Assembly (NCBI RefSeq): GCF_003473485.1
Contig: NC_053047.1
Location: forward strand, 13,356,001 to 13,420,000
DNA: 64,000 nt
Source of the DNA: Medicago truncatula
Lineage: Eukaryota > Streptophyta > Magnoliopsida > Fabales > Fabaceae
Direction of reading: 5' to 3'
Of this stretch, positions 12,501-23,832 are shown one piece after another. Position numbers and translations under genes: made by a program. The notes under the pieces are model-generated. The model worked only from the letters and a program-made list of their open reading frames with translations, searched no databases and was not told where the DNA came from. The first letter of the stretch is position 1; each line of letters starts with the position of its first letter.

Positions 12501-13312
12501 CAAAACTTTTTCGCGCTTAGGTGCTTGATTTCAAAAATGCGATAGATGATGCGCTTTTAAGGAGTTTGGCATGGGGCCCAAGTAGATCAGTCACCAAGTG
12601 GCCTAATTATCTTATCAATGGATACAAGTTTGTGACAAAATCTAAAAATGAAGGGATGAGTACAACAAATTGCAATGTATGCGTTCGAGGAGGGCAATAT
12701 GAATCTTTGGAAAATAATTACTATGGGGTTTTGACGAACATTGTTGAGTTACAGTACACATGCCATCCATCAAAAAAGGTGGTTTTATATCAATGTGATT
12801 GGTTTGATCCTAGTTCTCAAGGGACAAGGATAGATAACTATGGAAACGTTGAAATAAAAAAATCTAGGAGATATAACAATTATGATCCTTTTATATTAGC
12901 CCAACAAGCAGAGCAAGTGTATTTTACATCCTTTCCTGAAGGGAAACAAGGTTGGCTCGGTGTCATCAAAACCAAAGCACGCAGCACAATTCAATCTTTG
13001 GAAAAAAATGTACCCGAAACAACTCATGCATACCAGGATGATGCTGAACAACAAATGCCTGTGTTTGTTTCAGATGATGATTTTCAACAATGCATTGTTG
13101 ACACTAATGGTGTAGAAGAAGAAGTAGTACCAATCTCTGTCTTGGACCAACTTGATTTAGAGATAGAAGAACAATATGATGAGTTTGAGGAGGAGGAGGA
13201 GGAGGAGGAGGAGGATTATGAAGAAGTAGAAGTAGAAGTAGAAGATGAAATAGAAGTGGAAGAAGAAGAAGATGATGAATTTAGAAGAGGAAAAAGAAGG
13301 AGAACAATATGA
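9584..13312 (+). pseudogene. TNP2-type CACTA transposase gene with one nonsense codon
   Basis: Four exons with GT-AG introns: 9584-11877, 11955-12266, 12343-12442 and 12521-13312. They join in frame into about 1,165 codons. Domains in order: N-terminal transposase-associated domain with a Cys cluster ('CPCKKCKC'), Transposase_21/tnp2 core ('YSSIQTAREMRWH', 'GLCSDGFAPFD', 'WTINDFPAYGMLSGW'), DUF4218 ('MKSHDCHVFLQRLIPLA'), DUF4216-like block ('CDWFDPSSQGTR') and an acidic Glu-rich tail. The protein family excises CACTA elements by binding the TIRs. The frame is broken once, at codon 10355-10357, by TGA where the sequence context ('GEE*YTHVRRRGTDELVP') expects Arg. A CGA-to-TGA change, typical of methyl-CpG decay, explains it. 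All introns and the rest of the frame are intact. Confidence 0.92.
13174..13290 (+). repeat. GAG/GAA codon repeat (acidic tail of the transposase)
   Basis: A run of GAG, GAA and GAT codons encodes a Glu/Asp-rich C-terminus of about 40 residues, ending in basic RRGKRRR residues. Such acidic tails are common in CACTA TNP2 proteins. The run is prone to replication slippage. Confidence 0.7.
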
Positions 13313-13522
13313 CTAGTCTTTCTTTCTATTGTTATGTTAAATTTTTTAAGCAAATCCTTATGTGTGATTCTTATGCATATTAATGGAAAATGCTAATTGT
13401 GCTTATGTTTTAATTTTGTGTGCCTTTTAACTTGTTTATGCCCATGTCTAATTTTGTGCGCCTTTTAACTTTTTTTTTTATGTACAGTAGTTAATTACCT
13501 AGTTTTATATGTATATAGATAG

Positions 13523-16500
13523 ATGGAAGACAATGATATTACAAGGGGCAATGGAAGAGGTGCTGGTATAAGCATCAACAAAGTTAAGGGAAATAAGGGA
13601 GGTAAGCATAAAACTACTTTGTCACATTCTTCTAGATTACAAGCACCTAGGCCTGCAGACACCCAACAATCCCTATCTACAAAGCAACCTACACATCATC
13701 CCATATCTCAAACACATACTAACTTCCCACCTTTCCTCTCTACTTCAAGTCCACAAATGTCTACTATCCATGCTCCCACTTCTCAAATACCTACAAATAC
13801 CCAACAACCCCACTCTACAATGAAACCTACACATCATCTTACATCTAAAACACCTTCAAATATCCAACAATCCCTATCTACAAAGCAGCCTACACATCAT
13901 CCCATATCTCAAACACATACAAACTTCCCACCTTTCCTCTCTACTTCAAGTCCACAAATGTCTACTGTCCATGCTCCCACTTCTCAAATACCTACAAATA
14001 CCCAACAACCCCACTCTACAAGGAAACCTACACATCATCTTACATCTAAAACACCTTCAAATATCCAACAATCCCTATTTACAAAGCAACCTACACATCA
14101 TCCCTCTCAAACACATACAAACTTCCCACCTTTCCTCTCTACTTCAAGTCCACAAATGTCTACTGTCCATGCTCCCACTTCTCAAATACCTACAAATACC
14201 CAACAACCCCACTCTACAAGGAAACCTACACATCATCTTACATCTAACACACCTTCAAATATCCAACTTCCACAACCTACAAGGCAACTGAAACATCATC
14301 CCATATCTCAAACATTTACAAATTTCCCACCTTTCCTCTCTACTCCAAGTCCACAAATGTCTACAATTCATGCTCCCACCTCTCAAATACCTACATATAT
14401 CCAATCTCCCCACTCTACTCCTAGTCCACCACATCTTTCTAATACACATAGACCATATGATGTTGTATCTGGTGGTGATCCACATGCATCATCATCATTA
14501 TGTGATGATTCGTATCCGATAGCTGGGAGTACAGATCCTACTGATAGGCGTATATGGATCCGTCCGGGACCACAGTTAATGTAAGATTTTTTATAAGATT
14601 TTCCGTTTAATTCTATAATAACTTGTATCCTTGTATTTTACTACTTGTTTAATTTTATTTTTATAGGTTTGAGCCTGTTGTTAAGCCCCCACGTGACATT
14701 ACAAAGATTATGAAACGTTTGTTTCAAGGGACTTGGGCAACTTATGGAGAGTTAATGAAAAATGACACGGCTCTTGCGGACTTGTGGTATAACGAGTTTC
14801 AGGTACTGTCCTTCTCTTCCTCCAACTTATGTTTATCGTCCTCGTTGTTAGATTTGTCGCTCAGTCCATTTGTTATTTGGAATTGTCGGTTGAAGTTATC
14901 TTAGTCCATTTTTTATTTGGAATTGCTGGTATATATTATATTCCACCGCACTGCCTACCATCATTTTTGGCTCCCTCCTAAGTTTGGAGGGTATGGATTG
15001 GAATCTGTTACTAGTCTCTTATCAAAATTATAAAATGAAATGTTAGACCAATTAACATATATACAACCCTAATTGTTCAACTGTCGTCGGTACTTTTCTA
15101 ATTGTCGGTACTTTTCTAATTGTTCAACTGACTTTAATAGTGTCCGGCGGTGGTTAACTGTTTCTGGGTCAACGACAGTTGGAGGAAAAACAATTTCAAA
15201 AGTGAAAAGAGAGAGTTTTAATGAACATATCTGATAGGGCAGAGCTAATAAAACAGAATAAATCAATAGAAACAAGAGAATAGTGGTGAATATTAATAAC
15301 TCACAAAAGAGTTACAAGTTCCAGAGCAAAGCTCCTAGTGTGATGTCCGGTTTATCCTATATTAATTACATTGCTTGTATTGCAGAGGATATATAAGTGG
15401 CTTCCTGAGCATGATCAAGACATAAAGAAGACTTATCATCACAAGGCATCTGATGGTTACCAAAATACAATGTATCGGGTACGAAGAGGAATGGACAAAG
15501 GCGAATGGATCCCTGCTCTATTGCGTGAAAAATTGGAACAAAATTGGGAAGATAGTAAATGGAAGGACAAAGCAGCAGTTAATAAGCAAAATAGAAGATC
15601 CTCTAATGGTCCATTGCACACTTGTGGGTCAATTCCAACAATTGAACATTCTAAAAGATTAGTAAGTAAACAAATTATATTTGCAGTAAAGCATAGTGAT
15701 TTAAATTAATAATAATACTAATTTATTTATTTTGTACTATAGAAAACTGACTCAAACATGACTCCAAGTTGTTGGGAAGTGTATCTAAAGACACACAAAA
15801 TGAAAGGTGATCCATCAAAGTGGGTATCCTCCAAATCTCAAATGGTTGCGGTAAGTTACAATTCGATGATATTATCATTTCCAGCCCTTTGTCAAATGAA
15901 CATAAAACAATTGAAAATTTTCTAGAATTAGTTATATCTTTTTGTGGACTTGGTATGCTGGTGGCAAGTCAAGGTAATTGGAAAAACTTTAAAATTAGTA
16001 TTTATAATTGTCCTCATGTGTATTGATGCACGCTGCTACACTATAACTCTGCCATCATGTGCTATAATTGTTTTTGGTTATCTAATCATGTATATTGTTG
16101 TATATTACATGCTTTTGTGCCATAATTTTTAATGTTATGCATGCTTATTATTGTTCATCAGGTTCTGACATCTGAACATGATAATCTAATGTTTCTTCAC
16201 TTGGAAAGAAGTCATGATAACTTGGTTATTAGTTAAAAACTAGTTTTAATTTGTTTAACTTGTTATTGGTTGGTTTATATATGAATTTAATTGTAGTAAT
16301 TGATTTAATTTCATATTTTTGTAAGTAAGAATTAAGACAAACTCTAATTTTGTAGGATGAATATGAAAGACGGATTTTTGAAAGGAACTCACAACAAACA
16401 GAGGGGGATGATGTGTCTAATGACCATCAGTCAGACAACTTCATTTTCTTGGACGTAGTTGGAGGAGTCGACAAGAAAGGACGTATTTATGGTTTGGGGA

Positions 16501-16805
16501 CAGAGGCAGGAAAATACAAGCCTTCTTCATCCAGGTCATCTGATGGCATCTCACCATCTGAATATGAGCATATGAGGACTGCAATATCTAAAATGTCAGC
16601 TGAAAACATGGAACTCAAGGAATGGTTGAAGACTAACGAGGAATTGATTCGTGCATCACAGGAGGAGTCACGTTTAGCTCGAGAGCAGGCACAACAGTCA
16701 CAGGAGGATTCACGATTGCTCCGAGAGCAGTTCCAGAAATTAATGGAGTCTTTTACACAAGGCCATTCGCATCTACCTCCTTATCAACCTCATCGTTCGA
16801 GTTAG
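13523..16805 (+). CDS. TNPA-like Transposase_24 (Ptta/En/Spm) protein
   Basis: Five exons: 13523-14580, 14667-14802, 15386-15661, 15743-15850 and 16356-16805. All have GT-AG introns and join in frame to 675 codons. The N-terminal 350 residues are Pro/Thr/Ser/His-rich and built from a repeated unit of about 67 residues. After it comes the conserved Transposase_24 region ('DITKIMKRLFQGTWATYGE', 'GEWIPALLREKLEQNWEDSK', 'CWEVYLKTHKMK'), then 'GRIYGLGTEAGKY' and a C-terminal coiled coil rich in Glu, Gln and Arg (16590-16750). The family provides the second, subterminal-repeat-binding function of En/Spm-like elements. No stop or frameshift was found, so this gene may still be translatable. Start: first ATG of the first long exon. 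Confidence 0.85.
13665..14430 (+). repeat. 201-bp tandem repeat in the TNPA-like first exon
   Basis: The phrase 'acttcccacctttcctctct' recurs near 13722, 13922, 14121 and 14322, a period of 201 bp (one unit is 3 bp shorter). That gives almost four units of 67 codons. Each unit itself alternates similar CCTACACATCATC... and ACAAATA.CCAACA... blocks. All length changes are multiples of three, so the frame is kept. Confidence 0.9.
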
Positions 16806-17124
16806 GATTAACATCTGTGTCCACCTACTTGATTATTTATCATATTATTTTGAAAATTTGATTATAACTTTTAGTTTAAAGTAAATGTTCTAATATTATT
16901 TAGTAATTATTTCAATATATTTTGATGCAAAAGATAAGTAGTGTGATTTTTGTGAACGCAATCAAAAAGGTTTTTCATCAATGATTTTTATCATATTTTA
17001 TCATATTAATGTATTTTATCTTGTAATTTTTCATCATCTTGTTTTATATTCCAAAAGTGTTTTGAGAAATAATTGAGAAATTTTTTAAACTAATTTTAAG
17101 GGAAAAAAAAAAAAAACTTAATTG

Positions 17125-17545
17125 TGACGGAAAATATGAAAGTCACAAATATTTTGTCTTGCAGTGTAGCGTTGGATTTCAGAGCGTCGCTATTCAAATT
17201 CCCAGATATTTTGCGAGGGGATTCTTCTCTCAGTTATTTGCAACGGTTTTTTCCCTCAGTGATTTGTGACAGAAAATTTTAACGTCGGTATTTTGTGACG
17301 GAAAACTGGCTTACATATATCCATTTTGTGGGAGGTTTAGCGACGGAATTTTGATTTTTGCGACCGTGTCTGTGCCGCCGCAATTAGTGACGGAGTTGAT
17401 ATTCCGTCGGTCAATTTCTCCGACCCCCATTATTAGGACGGATTTTTGGAGCGTCGCAAAATCCGTCAGAAACACGTTTGCTACGGAATTTTAACGCTTT
17501 TGCGACGGAATATGGCCGTCGCTAAATCCGTGTTTTCTAGTAGTG
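17125..17545 (-). repeat. CACTA right subterminal repeat region
   Basis: Dense copies of GACGGAA, GCGACGGA, GCGTCGC and CCGTCGC motifs in both orientations, ending in the TIR CTAGTAGTG. They mirror the left end (7801-8075). Confidence 0.8.
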
Positions 17546-17548
17546 ATT

Positions 17549-18762
17549 TTTATTCTCTTTGACAGAGCAAGAAATGTCACCAACAACAACGGCACTTAAC
17601 CGAGCTTTCTCCCTTTCCTCCTCACTAACCTTAGCATCTAATTTAACCTGTTCAAGAGCCTGCTTTCTAGCCAACGCCTCTGTATCAAGCAAATTTTCTT
17701 CCTCAATATTTTTTCCCTTCCAACAATAATTTTACCTTCAAACATATTTTTCGACTTATTTTTTCCTCCCACTTCTGCCGATTTTTTACCATCCTCCAAC
17801 TCCTTCAACAGCTCCTTCCTAACCTCCCCAAACCTGTCAAAACGTGCGATATTCGCCCACACTCTATACTGGCCTAATGAAACATTATTAAGAGCTTTCT
17901 GCAATTTTACCACATCTTTAACTTTGATAAAACGCACAAAACCATAATTTTGGCCACGGGCGTTCCTATTTCTAGCTACATAGACATCCGAAAGAATACC
18001 GCAAACCTCAAAAGCCTTACGGATATCAACATAATGCGCATTATCTGGTAAGTTTGCAACATAAAAGGAAGCCCTAGAAGCATAATTATTACCTTTCGAA
18101 GTGGCATGGGGTGCAGAAGAAATAGAAACATGCCTGCTGGAATGATCGCTGGACTGTACAGTATGTCGACTAGTAGAGCGTCCACGCCGCGCTGATGCAG
18201 GCCGAGAATGGTGCTGTAAAGAAGCAGGCCGAGGGTGTTTCTGATGAAGATGAAGAGATGCAGGTCGATAATGATTGTAATGTGACCCAGAAAGGTGATG
18301 TCTCGATGCTGCAGGCCGAGAGCAATGGTTGCGAGAGAAGCCTGGCCGAGGATGATGATATCTAGGTCGTGAATGGCTGGTACGAGCATGATACTGATGC
18401 CTGCTGTTGTTGTAACGACGGAACCCTAAAAAATCAAAATCACGTGAGTCACAAGATAGGAATCTTGAATCCTGAGAGTGAACCTCCTGGTGTCTTCCTG
18501 AAGATTGAAATCTGTCCTCCCTATAACCTCCTTGCCGAGAAGAAACCCTATGTCTGTCCTGTCCTCGAACCCCCGGTCGGATTGCTTTCCGACGTCTGTA
18601 GCTCACCGTAGTCCATTCCCCTGAATCCCCTCCCCTTTGTGCCACCCCGGCAGGCGTCCCTTCCCTCCCATATGCCGGCGAGTGGTGCCGACGCGGTTGC
18701 CTGAGGTTTCCCTCAAAGCTGCCGCTCCTCTCTCTCACAATCGCTCCTCTCTCTCTCCTCAT
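17549..18762 (-). pseudogene. LINE ORF1, N-terminal part with RRM domain
   Basis: This is the part of ORF1 lying right of the CACTA insertion. It starts at 18762 (MRRERGAIV). An Arg/His/Ser-rich basic region of about 200 residues is followed by a clear RNA recognition motif: RNP2 'FYVANL' and RNP1 'GQNYGFVRF', about 75 residues in total. A Lys/Glu-rich linker follows. Near 17715 a 1-bp change in a G/A run shifts the frame. In the restored frame the text runs on to 17549 and then joins the DUF4283-like half at 7797 across the CACTA. RRM plus DUF4283 is a known ORF1 layout in plant LINEs. This is not a host SR protein, despite the RS-like composition. Confidence 0.82.
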
Positions 18763-18824
18763 ACGGTAACGTTGCCTCTGTGTTAATTTGTCTTCAAAAT
18801 ATTTTATTTTTTATTTTTTATTAT

Positions 18825-18843
18825 TTTTTTAATACTAAATATT
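18825..18843 (+). repeat. Target-site duplication of the LINE (right)
   Basis: Right copy of the 19-bp string also found at 2465-2483. It is followed by the same flank (agtcYagtgagattcg) as the empty site near 28120. Confidence 0.9.
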
Positions 18844-20090
18844 AGTCCAGTGAGATTCGATTGAGAGAGTAGACATAATTAATATATTATAATCACTATC
18901 ATTTTTATTAAGAAGATAAAGAAAAATAATTTAAATAATTTAATTGATTTGTGATAAATATTTGTCTCTTGAATGAATTATACGTTCGAATAGCTTCTTT
19001 AGAGACTCATTTAAATAAAAAACAAAAAACATGAAAACAAATGACTCTCATGTCATGAGCCCACTGGTATAGACCAGAAAACCATGACTCTGCTTGGATC
19101 TGTATAAATAAATTACCAACCAAGTGGATAATGGATATGTAGAAGAAAGAGCATAGATAATTTTTTTTATGAATGTGCTTGCAAGTTTCATCTTAGATCA
19201 ATTAATTTTTCTTACCTGATATCAACTTTACTCTTTGCTATTTGTATTCCAACTTATACCCTTAATTCTTTTTTTTTTTGGTTACAACTTATACCCTTAA
19301 TTCTAAATCATAATTTCACCCCAATTATTACGGCAGATACATCTTTTTTAGTAAAACACGTTCTTTGAAAATAAGCAATATCCCTTGTACAATTTCAAAA
19401 AGGAGCACATTAGTTTTTTAATATTAATATCCATCCAAGTTATAGGTAAATACCTAAATATTTGATGCGGTAATTGGAACAGAATTTGTACAATTTCAAA
19501 AAGGAGCATTTTAGTGGGTAGGTAGCTTTCTTTAGGTTCTCTTTTTTCAAAAAGGAGCATTATCTTTATTAAGAAACGATTGTCATGTTTTCTACCCCAA
19601 ATGAAACGATTGTCATGTTGAAATGGTAGTATTTACTTTATCATAGAAACATCGTCAAGAACGTATTAAGAGGGACATGATTAATGATCATAGTCATACA
19701 TTTATTATAATTTGATTATTATTTAAAACTAATTTTCCTCTATTATTTTTGAATCGATAGCAGCAAATTATCCATGTGCTGTATCATCAATTTTGACCTA
19801 AAATCAAGTTTAGTACTCTATTAGTTTCTCGATCCCTTCCAAATTATTTTTCCTTCTTTTATACATTTTTACATTTTTTTATGCGGTGTGATTTTTGATT
19901 TTCCGTCTTAGAGCTGCGTTTAAATAAGTTAGATCAAAAGATTTGCTTTGAACCTGTATATTTAATCAATGACTTTTGCATCAAAAATTATAGAAAGGTG
20001 ATTAATTATCTCCCTTGTCCCGTGCTTCTCGGTCTGTTCATTTAATTAACTTGAAAGATATTTACTTTAATTTGCTCTCCCACACACCAG
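18844..20090 (+). repeat. Duplicated flank upstream of RLK1
   Basis: 18841-19550 matches 28120-28830 almost base for base. 19560-20180 matches 35993-36565 and 44996-45711. It is therefore the 5' flank of the duplicated kinase unit. It contains no convincing gene. A small tandem duplication of GAAACGATTGTCATGTT lies at about 19574-19620 and is also present upstream of RLK3, but RLK2 is interrupted there. Short ORFs within it are AT-rich noise. Confidence 0.8.
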
Positions 20091-20182
20091 TATTTAAATG
20101 CATGTTCCCTCTCTATACCCACATCATAACTATCGAACACAAACAAAACTAAATAGCATAAACCACTTTCTTCTAAACCAAA
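20088..20182 (+). promoter_or_regulatory. RLK1 core promoter and 5' UTR
   Basis: A TATA-like TATTTAAA lies at about 20090-20097, roughly 90 bp upstream of the start codon. The next 80 bp are A/C-rich (…CGAACACAAACAAAACTAAATAGC…), typical of a plant leader. The same box and leader precede RLK2 (about 36472-36565) and RLK3 (about 45619-45711). The ATG at 20098 directly follows the box and would lie upstream of the expected transcription start, so it is probably not a uORF. Confidence 0.55.
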
Positions 20183-23100
20183 ATGAAGTCTTTTTCTTTG
20201 TTGTCACCTACACTTTTATACCTTCATCTCCTTTTTATGATTACCTTAAATTTAATGTGGTTTTGTCCAAACAAAATTAGGGCAGTGGCTGCAATAGGAA
20301 AGCAAACTGATCATCTGGCATTGCTCAAATTCAAAGAATCAATAACTAGTGACCCATACAATACTCTTGAATCTTGGAATTCTTCCATCCACTTCTGCAA
20401 GTGGCATGGAATCACATGTAGCCCCATGCATGAACGAGTTACAGAGTTGAGCCTAAAAAGATATCAGTTACATGGATCTTTATCTCCCCATGTTTGCAAT
20501 CTCACTTTTCTGGAAACTCTTGACATTGGAGACAACAACTTCTTTGGAGAAATTCCACAGGAGTTGGGTCAGTTGCTACATTTGCAACATCTTATTCTCA
20601 CCAATAATTCTTTTGTAGGTGAGATTCCTACAAACCTGACATATTGCTCCAATCTCAAATTATTGTATTTGAATGGGAACCATCTCAATGGTAAAATACC
20701 AATTGAAATTGGCTCTTTGAAAAAGCTTCAAGCAATATCTGTTGGGAATAACCATTTAACCGAAGGAATCCCTTCATTTATAGGAAATCTTTCATGCTTA
20801 ACACGTCTAAATTTGGGTGAGAACAATTTCTCCGGTAAGATTCCACAAGAAATATGTTTCCTCAAACACTTGACAATTTTAGGTGTGAGTGAGAACAATT
20901 TGTCCGGTAAGATTCCTTCTTGTCTTTATAATATCTCATCACTTATTTCCCTTACGGTAACACAGAATCACCTTCATGGCTCTTTTCCACCCAACATGTT
21001 CCACACCCTCCCCAATATTCAAATATTCGCTTTTGCAGCAAATCAATTCTCAGGTCCAATCCCTACTTCGATTGCAAATGCTTCTGCCCTACAAATATTA
21101 GACTTAGGAAACAACATGAATTTGGTTGGACAAGTTCCAAGTCTTAGGAATTTACAAGATCTTTCCTTCCTAAGTTTGGAAGTTAACAATTTAGGTAACA
21201 ATTCAACTATGGATTTAGAGTTTTTAAAATATTTGACAAATTGCAGTAAACTATACGTGCTTTCGATATCTTATAATAATTTTGGAGGTCATTTGCCAAA
21301 TTCCATAGGCAATTTATCGACTGAACTTCCAGAACTATATATGGGGGGTAATATGATATCAGGAAAAATTCCTGCAGAATTAGGACGTCTAGTTGGCTTA
21401 ATTCTCTTGACCATGGAGTCTAACTGCTTTGAAGGAATTATTCCAACAAATTTTGGGAAGTTCCAAAAGATGCAGGTATTATCTTTGAGGGAAAACAAGT
21501 TGTCAGGAGGTATTCCACCCTTCATAGGCAATCTCAGTCAATTGTATTATTTAGAATTAAATCATAATATGTTTCAAGGAAGTATTCCTCCAAGCATAGG
21601 AAACTGTCAAAATTTACAATCTCTTGATCTTTCTCATAATAAGCTTAGAGGAACCATACCTGTAGAGGTTTTAAATCTTTTTTCTTTATCAATCTTATTG
21701 AACTTGTCACATAACTCTTTAAGTGGTAGCTTACCAAGAGAAGTGGGTATGTTAAAAAATATTGAAGCATTAGATGTCTCTGAGAATCATCTATCTGGTG
21801 ATATTCCTAGAGAAATTGGTGAATGTACAAGCTTAGAATATATTCATTTGCAAAGGAACTCCTTCAACGGAACAATACCGTCCTCTTTGACTTTTCTCAA
21901 AGGTCTTCGATATTTAGACCTTTCAAGAAATCAATTGTCTGGATCAATTCCTGATGGTATGCAAAATATCTCTGTTTTAGAATATTTGAATGTTTCTTTT
22001 AACATGTTGGAAGGAGAGGTACCGACAAATGGTGTATTTGGAAATGCAACCCAAATAGACTTGATTGGAAACAAAAAGCTTTGTGGAGGTATTTCCCACC
22101 TGCATCTACCACCATGCCCTATCAAGGGTAGGAAACATGCAAAACAACACAAGTTCAGGTTGATAGCAGTGCTAGTTAGTGTGGTTTCTTTTATTCTCAT
22201 ACTTTCATTTATCATAACTATCTACATGATGAGGAAAAGAAATCAGAAGAGATCTTTTGATTCACCAACAATTGATCAACTAGCTAAGGTTTCATACCAA
22301 GAATTACATGTTGGAACCGATGGATTCTCAAATAGAAACATGATCGGATCAGGAAGTTTTGGTTCCGTTTACAAAGGAAATATAGTGTCAGAAGATAATG
22401 TTGTTGCAGTAAAGGTCTTGAATCTGCAAAAAAAGGGAGCTCACAAGAGTTTCATTGTTGAATGTAACGCACTCAAAAATATTAGACACCGAAATTTGGT
22501 TAAGGTTTTAACATGTTGTTCTAGCACAAATTACAAAGGTCAAGAATTTAAAGCACTAGTTTTTGAATACATGAAAAATGGAAGCTTAGAACAGTGGTTA
22601 CATCCTGAGACTTTGAATGCAAATCCTCCAACAACATTGAACCTTGGTCATAGATTAAACATCATCATCGATGTTGCTTCTGCATTGCATTACCTTCATC
22701 GAGAATGTGAGCAGTTAATCCTTCATTGTGATCTAAAACCAAGCAATGTCCTTCTTGATGATGACATGGTTGCTCATGTGAGTGATTTTGGCATAGCAAG
22801 ACTTGTCTCAACCATTTCCGGTACCTCTAATAAGAATACTAGCACAATCGGAGTAAAAGGAACAGTTGGTTATGCTCCACCGGGTATGTTTTAAATTCTT
22901 GAATCTTCCATTGTTTTTTTCAATCTTCATATGTTTCGGCATAGTTATATATAATACCGTTTGTTGCATGTTTTAGAGTATGGGATGGGTTCAGAAGTTT
23001 CCACATGTGGTGACATGTATAGCTTTGGAATCCTTATGCTGGAAATGCTTACTGGTAGAAGACCCACCGATGAACTTTTTGAAGATGGTCAAAATCTGCA

Positions 23101-23359
23101 TAACTTTGTTACAATTTCATTTCCTGATAATCTTATAAAGATTTTGGATCCACATCTTTTACCAAGAGCTGAAGAAGGAGCAATAGAAGATGGAAATCAT
23201 GAGATTCATATTCCAACTATAGAAGATTGCTTTGTTTCACTTCTTAGGATTGCACTTTTATGTTCTTTGGAATCACCAAAAGAAAGAATGAATATTGTGG
23301 ATGTCACTAGAGAGCTTACCACAATCCAGAAGGTCTTTTTAGCTGGTGAGATGAACTGA
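20183..23359 (+). CDS. LRR receptor-like kinase, subfamily XII type (RLK1)
   Basis: Two exons, 20183-22883 and 22977-23359, with a 93-bp GT-AG intron inside the kinase domain after 'GYAPP'; 1,027 residues. Layout: hydrophobic signal peptide (about 1-37), LRRNT_2 cap ('DHLALLKFKESI', residues 42-80), about 20 extracellular LRRs of the LxxLxLxxNxxxGxIP type, a transmembrane helix (about 658-682), then a Ser/Thr kinase. The kinase has the glycine loop 'IGSGSFGSV' (about 720), the Lys of 'VAVK' (about 740), the catalytic 'HCDLKPSN' (about 848) and 'SDFGIA'. The Cys before the catalytic Asp makes it a non-RD kinase, the class that includes the immune receptors FLS2, EFR and Xa21. A plasma-membrane pattern-recognition role is likely by family only; the ligand is unknown. 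Relatives are usually annotated as At3g47570-like. The reading frame is intact. Confidence 0.93.
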
Positions 23360-23832
23360 TATTCCTATATCTTTATTAGAATCATAACTACGTCATTAAT
23401 TGCTTAAGGAATTAGAGTTTTATTTTTATCATCTTATTTTGTATTTCAAAATTCCCAAACTACAAAATATAATGGTAATAATGACCTTCTTGATTTTAAT
23501 TTCAGGGTCTTGAACAAAATTTCTAAGTCATTTGTGGAAAGAGAAGATATGCAGCATAACGTACTTTGGTTAAGAAAATGAATGTTCAGCTTGAATCACA
23601 TGTCGCTATACTTTGTTTACTAGTTTTTTATTCTCGAATTATGTACAATTGATAATTCTCCCATATTTATTTTATCTTCATTCTCATAAGAATTGTCAAT
23701 GTAGTTAATTCAATGGGTGTATATTTAATCAAATCTTTATTAAAATATGTGTTCAATTCCTAAGTATCTTAAACTTTGTTTGCCCAAATAAAAAAGCAAA
23801 CAATTCATGTGAACTGATTTTACTTCTTAGTA
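23360..23832 (+). other. RLK1 3' flank with probable 3'-UTR intron
   Basis: The sequence stays similar to the regions after RLK2 (39700-40200) and RLK3 (48907-49380). A TTTTAATTTCAG acceptor-like site near 23505 precedes 'gtcttgaacaaaatttctaag' in all three copies, which suggests a spliced 3' UTR. Homology stops sharply at 23832, where a CACTA-like end begins. Confidence 0.5.

Larger units (their letters stand above)
7801..17545 (+). mobile_element. Complete CACTA (En/Spm) DNA transposon, 9,745 bp
   Basis: Both ends carry the 13-bp terminal inverted repeat CACTACTAGAAAA, flanked by the 3-bp TSD ATT. About 250-450 bp inside each end are filled with short subterminal repeats of the GCGACGGA and TTTGTGAGGG types, in both orientations, as expected for TNPA-binding regions. 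Inside are two plus-strand genes: a TNP2-type transposase (9584-13312) and a TNPA-like Transposase_24 gene (13523-16805). The element sits in ORF1 of a LINE. Both genes keep their splice sites, and only one nonsense codon was found in the transposase. Confidence 0.95.
2484..18824 (-). mobile_element. L1-type LINE, full length, split by a CACTA transposon
   Basis: Minus-strand non-LTR retrotransposon of about 6.6 kb once the 9,745-bp CACTA insert (7801-17545) is removed. On the minus strand it runs 5' region, ORF1 (18762-17549, then 7797-6355), ORF2 (6319-2637), a 3' UTR of about 140 bp, and a short poly(A) tail seen as poly(T) at 2482-2490. It is flanked by a 19-bp target-site duplication, and the empty site is preserved in the duplicated locus. 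Frameshifts in ORF1 (near 17715) and ORF2 (near 5022) make it inactive. Nearly complete length and a recognisable TSD suggest moderate age. Confidence 0.9.

Noticed and set aside
17638-18762. Arg/Ser/His-rich RRM protein that could be a host SR splicing factor
   Set aside because: It continues in frame (after a 1-bp shift) across the CACTA insertion into the DUF4283-like half of a LINE ORF1 and sits within the LINE's TSDs.
20098-20280. A 60-codon upstream ORF overlapping the RLK1 start, also present before RLK3 (45627-45839)
   Set aside because: Its ATG follows the TATTTAAA box directly and would lie upstream of the expected transcription start. Conservation is explained by the recent duplication.
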